The notes beneath the pieces are model-generated. The model did no database searches. It worked only from the letters and a program-made list of their open reading frames with translations, and was not told where the DNA came from. The position numbers and the translations under genes are program-made. From Bin87 sp965204395 (lineage in GTDB: Bacteria > Chloroflexota > Dehalococcoidia > Lucifugimonadales > UBA3495): 64,000 nucleotides of DNA. The DNA is taken from the NCBI GenBank assembly GCA_965204395.1, contig OZ241987.1, positions 1,550,001 to 1,614,000 on the forward strand, in the 5' to 3' direction. Below, one piece after another: positions 58,549 through 64,000 of this stretch. Numbering within the stretch: the first letter of the stretch is position 1; every line of letters starts with the position of its first letter.

Positions 58549-59586
58549 TTACGACACCGCCCGCACCCGGTGGTTGTTGCTGTCCGCCACGTATATGTCG
58601 CCATTCGCGGCGATGCCACAGCCGTGGGGGCGGTCCATCCCTGCGTCGGTCGCAGCGCCACCGTCGCCGTGGCCGCCCAACTCGCCGCCGGCGATGGTCG
58701 TAACCACGCCCGTATTGGCGTCAATTCGGCGGATGGCGTGGTTCTCGGTGTCCACCACGATGATGTTGTCGTTGGCGTCGCAGCGTATCGCTTTGGGCGC
58801 GCCCCAGGTGGCGGCCAGGGCTGGCCCGCCGTCCCCGGTGTATCCCCGCTCGGCGTCCGCGCCGGCCACCGTGCCCATGATGCCGCCGGCCGTAACGATG
58901 CGCACGCCGTTGCCCTCGCGCTCGGCGATGAAGGTGTTGCCCCGGCTGTCCATACACACGGCCCGCGCGCCCAGGATGCTGGCCTGCGTTGCCGGCATAC
59001 CGTCGCCCCCGCGAACCTTCTCGCCGTTGCCGGCAAAGGTATTGATGATCCCTGTCGCCAGGTCTAGGCGGCGGATGCGCTGGTCCTGGATGTCGGCGAT
59101 CAGCAGCCCTCCACGGCCATCTAGGAAGCAGTCGTTGGGCTCCCGCAGTTGCGCCTGATTGCCCGGGCCTCCGTCGCCCGAATAGCCCGGCTCTCCCGTC
59201 CCTGCCACTGTGGTGATGATTCCCGTCGCGCCATCCACCCGCCGTACGGCGGCGTTCAACCGGTCGACAATGTAGATGCTGCCGTCGGTGTCGACCTCCA
59301 GCGAGTACGGTTCGTTCATCGTGGCGTCGGTTGCGGCTCCGCCGTCGCCCGCATAGCCCTGTCCGCCGTTGCCCGCCACGGTGGTTACGATCCCGGTGTT
59401 CGTGTCCACCCGCCGCACGATGTGGTTGCGTGCCTCGCAGAAAAACAGGTTCCCCGCGGAGTCAAACGCGCACAAGAAGGGTTCGCGCAACGTCGCGTCT
59501 GATGCGGGGCCGCCGTCGCCGGAATAGCCGGGTTCCCCCGTTCCAACGATGGTGCGAATCGTGAGACCTTGGTTGCCTGTGGTCAT
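58549..59586 (-). CDS. NHL-repeat beta-propeller protein
   Basis: This 345-aa protein is made of about six NHL repeats with the pattern GTGEPGYSGDGGPASDATLREP...VRRVDTNTGIVTTVAGNG, each ending in AxxDxxGN(L/I)(F/Y)(I/F)(A/V)(D/E)xxNxxVRxV. It forms a beta-propeller without an obvious signal peptide from ATG 59586, which follows a GGAGACGGAC site. NHL propellers bind ligands or serve as scaffolds; the role here is unknown. Confidence 0.85.
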   Translation of the reverse strand: MTTGNQGLTIRTIVGTGEPGYSGDGGPASDATLREPFLCAFDSAGNLFFCEARNHIVRRVDTNTGIVTTVAGNGGQGYAGDGGAATDATMNEPYSLEVDTDGSIYIVDRLNAAVRRVDGATGIITTVAGTGEPGYSGDGGPGNQAQLREPNDCFLDGRGGLLIADIQDQRIRRLDLATGIINTFAGNGEKVRGGDGMPATQASILGARAVCMDSRGNTFIAEREGNGVRIVTAGGIMGTVAGADAERGYTGDGGPALAATWGAPKAIRCDANDNIIVVDTENHAIRRIDANTGVVTTIAGGELGGHGDGGAATDAGMDRPHGCGIAANGDIYVADSNNHRVRAVS

Positions 59587-59990
59587 GTCCGTCTCCTGGG
59601 TGCTGGCTCGCTGGATGGCCCGTACTATAGCAGGCTCGGGCGTCGCCATCGGCGCCGACGGGCGTGATACGCGCAAGATTCGACCGTCCGGATTCGATTC
59701 TTTACCTGCACAAGCAATCCGTTATCTCAGCGCTCGGATCCGGTACGGGACCAGCATTGGGCCAGAATCCGGGAAACTCTTGCCTGGAGACAGTTTGTTT
59801 ATGCGCTGAGTTTCTGGATTTCTGATTGTGCATAAACGATGCCCCGGACGGCTCTATGTCCAATGATAAAGATGGTGCGACCGTTATTTTTCCATCATTT
59901 TTGCACAATTAATGCGAGTGCGATATACTTGCTCATCATTGCGCGACAAGGTATTCGGCTGTCGGTGCCCCCTGTTGCTGAGTGCATCTC
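59587..59990. promoter_or_regulatory. Intergenic region with a consensus DnaA box
   Basis: No gene is seen. At 59827-59835 there is TGTGCATAA, the reverse complement of TTATGCACA, a perfect match to the TTATNCACA DnaA-box consensus. AT-rich DNA with TTTTGCACA follows at about 59894-59907. The dnaA gene starts about 2 kb away. This is a weak candidate for an origin or a DnaA-controlled site. Confidence 0.35.
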
Positions 59991-60452
59991 ATGTGGCAGA
60001 ATGTGAAATACTACGCGGTCGCCTACGTTGTCGTCGTTATTGGAGTCCTGGTAGCAACCGGCTTTCAGTTGCTGGAATCTTTATTCCCCGAGATACACCC
60101 GTTAAACAAGCTGGCAGCAAACCTGTCCGGCATTTCTGTTGGAACTGTGATTATGGTAGTTGGATTAATCAGGGACAAGCGGGTGGACGACGCCCGGAAA
60201 GAGACGAACAAGGAACGCCAGCGCGCAGACAAGGCCGAGGCCGCCATCGCCAAAGCGACCCGGGAGGCCGAGCTATCGCGCCAACAGGCGGAGCAGGCAC
60301 GTGAACAGGCCGAACAGGAACGGTTGAGAGCCCGAAAAGCCGAGGCCGAACTGGCCAGGGTCCGCGCCGAATACGATACCGAAGTGCTCGCCCGCATCCG
60401 GAGGCTGGAGGAATTCACCGGTATGCGAGCGCCGGCGCCCGAGGCGGAATGA
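59991..60452 (+). CDS. Two-helix membrane protein with long coiled coil
   Basis: This 153-aa protein has two hydrophobic helices (about 5-30 and 45-62) and then a charged coiled coil (ARKETNKERQRADKAEAAIAKATREAELSRQQAEQAREQAEQERLRARKAEAEL). It may span the membrane with the coiled coil in the cytoplasm. GTG 59982 is an alternative start, adding three residues. It converges with dnaA, 10 nt away. Unknown function. Confidence 0.65.
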   Translation: MWQNVKYYAVAYVVVVIGVLVATGFQLLESLFPEIHPLNKLAANLSGISVGTVIMVVGLIRDKRVDDARKETNKERQRADKAEAAIAKATREAELSRQQAEQAREQAEQERLRARKAEAELARVRAEYDTEVLARIRRLEEFTGMRAPAPEAE

Positions 60453-60461
60453 TCCGCCGCG

Positions 60462-61928
60462 TCAGCGTGCGCCGAGAATCTCGGCCCTAATGCCGTTCAC
60501 CGACTGGAGCAGCCGGTCGTCGGAGTCCATGCCGGCCCGCACCCTCTCCACCCCGTGGATCACCGTGCTGTGGTTGCGTCCCGACAGGAACCGGCCGGTG
60601 CTGGTTGGAGGCATGCCCAGCTCCACGTTGAGCAGATACATTACCACCTGTCGCGCCTGTGCCACCGTCGCCGTGCGGCCCCGTCCCAGGATCTGCTCTG
60701 CGGTGACGCCAAAATGCAGGCACACGGACTCCAGGACCTGCTCGGCGGTTACATCGGCGCGGGGATCCGGCCCGGCTATCGTGTCCAGTTGGTCCGCCAC
60801 CGATTCCGGCGTCAGCGGAGCGTTCATCAATTGCGCCATCGCCATGATCCGGTTGAACGCGCCCTGCAACTGCCGTACGTTCCGGCTGACCCGTTGCGCG
60901 ATCAGCGCCAGCACCGACTCCGGCGCATTGGCGTTTCGTGCCGCAGACCAGGAATGCAGAATGGCCATCCGCGTCTCCAACGAGGGCGGCTGGATGTCCG
61001 CCTGCAAGCCCCATTGGAATCGCGTCCGCAGCCGTTCCTCTAGGGGGCTGATCGTGTGCGGCGCTCGGTCGCTGGTCAGCACGATTTGGGCTCCCGACTG
61101 GTGCAGGTCGTTGAACGTGTGGAACAGGCTCTCCTGGGTCTGCTCCTTGCCCGCCAGAAACTGCACGTCGTCCATGAGCAGAAGGTCCAACCGGCGATAA
61201 CGGTCTCGAAACTCCCGGGTCGCCCGCCGTTGGATCGCCGACACAAACTCGTTGGTGAATTGCTCAGATGTCACGTAGAGCACTGAGCGATCCTCCTCCA
61301 GCGCCCGGTTGCCCACCGCATGCAGCAGGTGCGTTTTGCCCATGCCCGACCCGGCGTATATGAACAGCGGATTATAACCTTGTGAGGTGTCGCCGCTCGC
61401 GTCGCCTCTTCCGGTGCGGGACACCGATTCCGCGGCGTGGTACGCCAACTGGTTGCTATCCCCCACCACGAAATTATCGAAAGTGTACCGGGGGTTGCAG
61501 GTGGCCGCGTTGACTGCATCCCAGTCGTAACCGCCGGCTGCTGATCCGTTTCGTCCCAGGTCATAATCGTCGGGCACCGGCGTCCGGGAACGACGCGCCG
61601 GCGCCTCGGTGATGGCGTGCACCGTCACACGCTCGCCCCGTTCTGCCGCTCCATCGCCCGACGCCACCGTCGGCATCGCTTGGTAGTCGATCTGGGCTGG
61701 GCGTCCCACTGTTTTCGCCAGCGCCTCCTTTGCCATCGCCAGATGCAGCGGCAACTCCAGCCACGACACCGCGAAGGAACTGGAGGCGGCCACCACCAGG
61801 TTGCCGTCGTGCCAGCCGTGCCCAACGCTGGGACGCAAGAACGTGTTGAAATGCTCCCTGGGCATTTCCATTTCCAGCCGGCCAAGCACCGCTTGCCAGA
61901 CTGATACGGGATCGGAAAAATCGGCCAT
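60462..61928 (-). CDS. dnaA: Chromosomal replication initiator DnaA
   Basis: This 488-aa DnaA has an N-terminal DnaA_N domain (VWQAVLGRLEMEMPREHFNTFLRP), a variable linker, the AAA+ core with Walker A FIYAGSGMGKTHLLHAVGN and Walker B LLLMDDVQFLAGKEQTQE, and sensor region PHTISPLEERLRTRFQWGL. The C-terminal helix-turn-helix ends in GRNHSTVIHGVERV, matching the DnaA-box-reading signature with Asn in place of Asp. It opens oriC and starts replication. It stands alone, with no dnaN or recF beside it, unlike the classic dnaA-dnaN order. Confidence 0.95.
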   Translation of the reverse strand: MADFSDPVSVWQAVLGRLEMEMPREHFNTFLRPSVGHGWHDGNLVVAASSSFAVSWLELPLHLAMAKEALAKTVGRPAQIDYQAMPTVASGDGAAERGERVTVHAITEAPARRSRTPVPDDYDLGRNGSAAGGYDWDAVNAATCNPRYTFDNFVVGDSNQLAYHAAESVSRTGRGDASGDTSQGYNPLFIYAGSGMGKTHLLHAVGNRALEEDRSVLYVTSEQFTNEFVSAIQRRATREFRDRYRRLDLLLMDDVQFLAGKEQTQESLFHTFNDLHQSGAQIVLTSDRAPHTISPLEERLRTRFQWGLQADIQPPSLETRMAILHSWSAARNANAPESVLALIAQRVSRNVRQLQGAFNRIMAMAQLMNAPLTPESVADQLDTIAGPDPRADVTAEQVLESVCLHFGVTAEQILGRGRTATVAQARQVVMYLLNVELGMPPTSTGRFLSGRNHSTVIHGVERVRAGMDSDDRLLQSVNGIRAEILGAR

Positions 61929-62286
61929 GGGTTATCTAATCTCCCGTTGCATGGCCGATATGTTAATGGGGTGTCCGCAGGAACCGCTAGGGCGGTTGCT
62001 AGATATCACGTTCCGCCTTATTTCGGTTATCACACCAAAACAATCCAACTTACAAAAATAAGCATTCCGTTCAATCGGGACGGCTTTGCTGTCAGATCAT
62101 AGGCGAAAATGAGTTCCAAAACCGTGGAGGAATACCGGGGATAGCCCGCGTCCGCGTACGACCCCACAACAAACAACATCTGGTAGATAGCCAGTCCGGG
62201 ATGCTCCGGGCCGCAGTTTGGCGGTAGGTTTCCGGGTACCCAGGCCCACTACCGAGGCTTGGATCGACCTTTCTTGACCTGCCCCG
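61929..62286. promoter_or_regulatory. Region upstream of dnaA
   Basis: No gene is seen. There is moderately AT-rich DNA (about 62015-62070) with a TTATCACA sequence but no cluster of consensus DnaA boxes, and a short inverted repeat (GAACCGCTAG / CGGTTGCTAG region). The dnaA promoter should lie here; it is not a convincing origin. Confidence 0.4.
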
Positions 62287-63594
62287 CTAGACTTTCACCG
62301 CGCCGATCACGTACTCGGTGTGCATCCGACGCTCGATTCCAGTGCTCTCCAGCGCGGTCCTCGATCCGTTTCGCGCCGGCATCATTCGCCGGTCGCGGTC
62401 CAGGTTGCGCGGCGCGACTCCCACCACGTCAAGACCCGCGGCGGTTGCGATGTCGGCCAGGCATTGATGCGTGGGAACCAGCACGTCTCGCATCACCGAC
62501 GGCCCCACTACGATGACCACCGCCGCGCCGCGCCGCAGTACCCTTGCCATCTCACCAATCGCGGCCGCCATGTCGTGGAAATACCGGTCCAGCACCCGAG
62601 CTTTGCCAGCGTCCCTCTCACTCACCGCGCTCACCACCGTCTGCACCGTTCCGGGAAGGGTACAGCCGCCACCGTCAGCTCTGCTTTGACGCTCCGAGCC
62701 GATGTAATGGCCGCGCAAATCCGAAAGGCGTGGAATTGGATCGCCCAGCCACGACAGCGAAAACTTGTGGGCGCGCATGTAATCCAGGGCGTTGGCGTAC
62801 GGCGGCGACGTGACAATCAGGTCGACGCTCCCGCCCCGCAGCGGCAGGCGCCGCGAATCCCCGGCGACGACGTTGCTATGTCCCACCTTGGTCGCATCGA
62901 CGTGCGAATAAGCGTCGACAGCACGACTCATCAGGATCTCGAATTGCCGCAACGCGCTCCGAGGCTGCTTGTCGGCAACACGGTGCGGGCGAGTGTGCGC
63001 CAGGTCGCGAGCACGTGATACGCCTCCCGACTTGGTGACTATTGTGGACGAAAAGATCACCTCCAAGAGGTTCCGCAGTGGTAAATCCGGTTGCGCTCGG
63101 ATGGCCAGTATCAGGGCCGCCAGTTCCTGCTGGGTCTCCGGCAAAAACCAGTAGTCCAGGAATTTCAGCGTGGCGTCATCCACGCCGCCTCGCACCAACC
63201 CCAGCGGGTCAGCGGGATGACTGACGCCGGCGTGCAACTTGGCCGCCCTGTCCAGCGCCTCCGACCCAGCAACCCTGACCGTTTCAGGATCCAGCGCAGC
63301 CGTCCGCGCCAGACTCTGCCGTCGGGCCAGCGGGTCCAGATCCACGCCGATCACGTCCCGTCCCGCCAGCCAACCCTCCAGCAGCGTAATACCCGAACCG
63401 CACATCGGATCCAGCACTATATCGCCCGGCCGAGTTAGCCCGTCAACGAAATATCCCGCCAATCCGTGTGGGAACCTGGCGGCAAAGGGATGCAAAGCAT
63501 GCAGCGGGTGCGCCTCCCTCGCCGGCATCTGGAACGCCAGATCTCCCGTAAGGAGGCTGTCCAGACGTTTGCCGGTATGTGCAGCCAGAGTCAT
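62287..63594 (-). CDS. DNA methyltransferase (N4-C/N6-A type, SPPY)
   Basis: This 435-aa methyltransferase carries the AdoMet motif IVLDPMCGSGITLLEGWLAGRDVIGVDLDP at about 59-88, a long middle region, and the catalytic VTSPPYANALDYMRAHKFSLSWLGD near residue 267-290. The motif I before SPPY order resembles alpha-type amino-MTases. It modifies an exocyclic amine of DNA. No restriction enzyme gene is visible on its own strand upstream, but the HepT-like gene lies directly before it. The start at 63594 is chosen to avoid overlap; 63660 is the alternative. Confidence 0.85.
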   Translation of the reverse strand: MTLAAHTGKRLDSLLTGDLAFQMPAREAHPLHALHPFAARFPHGLAGYFVDGLTRPGDIVLDPMCGSGITLLEGWLAGRDVIGVDLDPLARRQSLARTAALDPETVRVAGSEALDRAAKLHAGVSHPADPLGLVRGGVDDATLKFLDYWFLPETQQELAALILAIRAQPDLPLRNLLEVIFSSTIVTKSGGVSRARDLAHTRPHRVADKQPRSALRQFEILMSRAVDAYSHVDATKVGHSNVVAGDSRRLPLRGGSVDLIVTSPPYANALDYMRAHKFSLSWLGDPIPRLSDLRGHYIGSERQSRADGGGCTLPGTVQTVVSAVSERDAGKARVLDRYFHDMAAAIGEMARVLRRGAAVVIVVGPSVMRDVLVPTHQCLADIATAAGLDVVGVAPRNLDRDRRMMPARNGSRTALESTGIERRMHTEYVIGAVKV

Positions 63595-63629
63595 GGTGCC
63601 GACGGTTCGCCAGAAATGGTTCTGATGAG

Positions 63630-63938
63630 TTAGGGAATTGACACCACTATGGCTTGCCAAACCCTCCGGACGTCTACGTTGCCCAACTCGTGAGCGAGTT
63701 CGTTACGTAGGTTTACCCAGTACACCCATTGGTATTCCGGATAGTCTTGCTCCAGCACTCGGGAATATTGGGTGACGGTGTTACCGACTCGGATCAGGGC
63801 ATACGCGGCGGCATATAAGGTTCGGGTCTCCAGCAAATCGATTTCGTTGATGTCGCCCAGGACATTTCTTTCGAATGTCGCCCGTCCGACGATTTCTCGC
63901 AATCGCGCTTCGGACGGTCCTAGCGCATCATTCAACAT
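63630..63938 (-). CDS. HepT-like HEPN toxin (DUF86)
   Basis: This 102-aa HEPN protein has LYAAAYALIRVGNTV and WVNLRNELAHELGNVDVRRVWQAIVVSIP, the HepT/DUF86 motif RNxxxH (Arg and His of the RNase site). In HepT/MntA systems the HEPN RNase is silenced by AMPylation from the nucleotidyltransferase. Its ATG overlaps the end of an upstream frame cut by the window edge, so a paired partner lies there. A DNA methyltransferase gene follows. Confidence 0.78.
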   Translation of the reverse strand: MLNDALGPSEARLREIVGRATFERNVLGDINEIDLLETRTLYAAAYALIRVGNTVTQYSRVLEQDYPEYQWVYWVNLRNELAHELGNVDVRRVWQAIVVSIP

Positions 63939-64000
63939 AGACCGGTATCTTGCGTTCGAGCACTAGCTCGTGGCGCCAGTCGAAAAGCGGGTGCGTCTCC
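63928..64000 (-). CDS. C-terminal end of an upstream gene, partial (possible MNT antitoxin)
   Basis: The last 23 codons of a frame (ETHPLFDWRHELVLERKIPVYVE) run into the window end, overlapping the HepT-like start (ATGTTGAATGA). Position suggests the MNT-type partner of HepT; the sequence alone is too short to tell. Confidence 0.4.
   Translation of the reverse strand, partial: ETHPLFDWRHELVLERKIPVYVE

Noticed and set aside
61929..62286. oriC directly upstream of dnaA
   Set aside because: Only a gapped TTATCACA is seen; no cluster of DnaA boxes.
1..64000. CRISPR array
   Set aside because: The repeats present are dispersed, irregularly spaced and of mixed families; there is no regularly spaced direct-repeat array and no cas gene.

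Overview
The window is GC-rich bacterial DNA that most resembles a Chloroflexota genome of the Dehalococcoidia/SAR202 kind. This is inferred from the gene mix: many CaiB-type CoA transferases, amidohydrolases, VOC proteins, a GMC oxidoreductase, a TPP enzyme, MmgE/PrpD, FAD oxidoreductases, lipoproteins with Pro/Thr-rich linkers, and salvage-type cobalamin genes. No rRNA is present, so the phylum is not proven.

Layout. 0-9 kb: an S49 peptidase with an IS110 element beside it, mazG, a Uma2/DUF1461/8-oxoG glycosylase/PIN run, and a cobalamin salvage operon (cobQ-cobU, then a PduX-like kinase). 9-17.5 kb: Uma2-like nucleases and PaREP1/HEPN-like small proteins among an amidohydrolase, an MFS transporter, a META-domain lipoprotein and a GMC oxidoreductase. 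17.6-20 kb: a less GC-rich HEPN + DUF262 pair and a decayed VapBC-like module. 20-25 kb: two lipoproteins, an amidohydrolase, and an alpha/beta hydrolase whose 3' end recurs on the far side of a small PIN cassette. 25.3-34 kb is a defence/accessory island: an unknown 190-aa protein coupled to an XRE-ImmA/IrrE protease, an RHH + retropepsin pair, a TPP enzyme, and a large gene that joins two deoxyribosyltransferase/TIR-like domains to a P-loop ATPase. That gene is split by a 1185-bp IS4-family element with a perfect 10-bp target duplication. 34.8-53 kb is mostly catabolic: an M20 peptidase, a frameshifted enoyl-CoA hydratase, tandem MNT-HEPN fusions, a SelA-like PLP enzyme, ArsC, an SDR, a MetE-like protein, a DAO, two VOC proteins, CapA and two CaiB proteins. 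53.7-64 kb: exonuclease III, tRNA-Arg(CCT), tRNA-Ala(CGC), a secreted surface protein, an NHL propeller, dnaA, a DNA methyltransferase and a HepT-like protein cut off at the window edge.

Intergenic DNA is full of short dispersed repeats. The most striking is a 22-bp hairpin-forming unit that sits inside other repeat families. Filled and empty sites can be compared within the window, and each well-resolved insertion is exactly 22 bp at a G|AG site.

The best candidates for undescribed biology are the IS-split TIR/NDT-like-ATPase gene, the 190-aa + XRE-ImmA pair, the HEPN + DUF262 pair, the tandem MNT-HEPN fusions, and the 22-bp micro-insertions.
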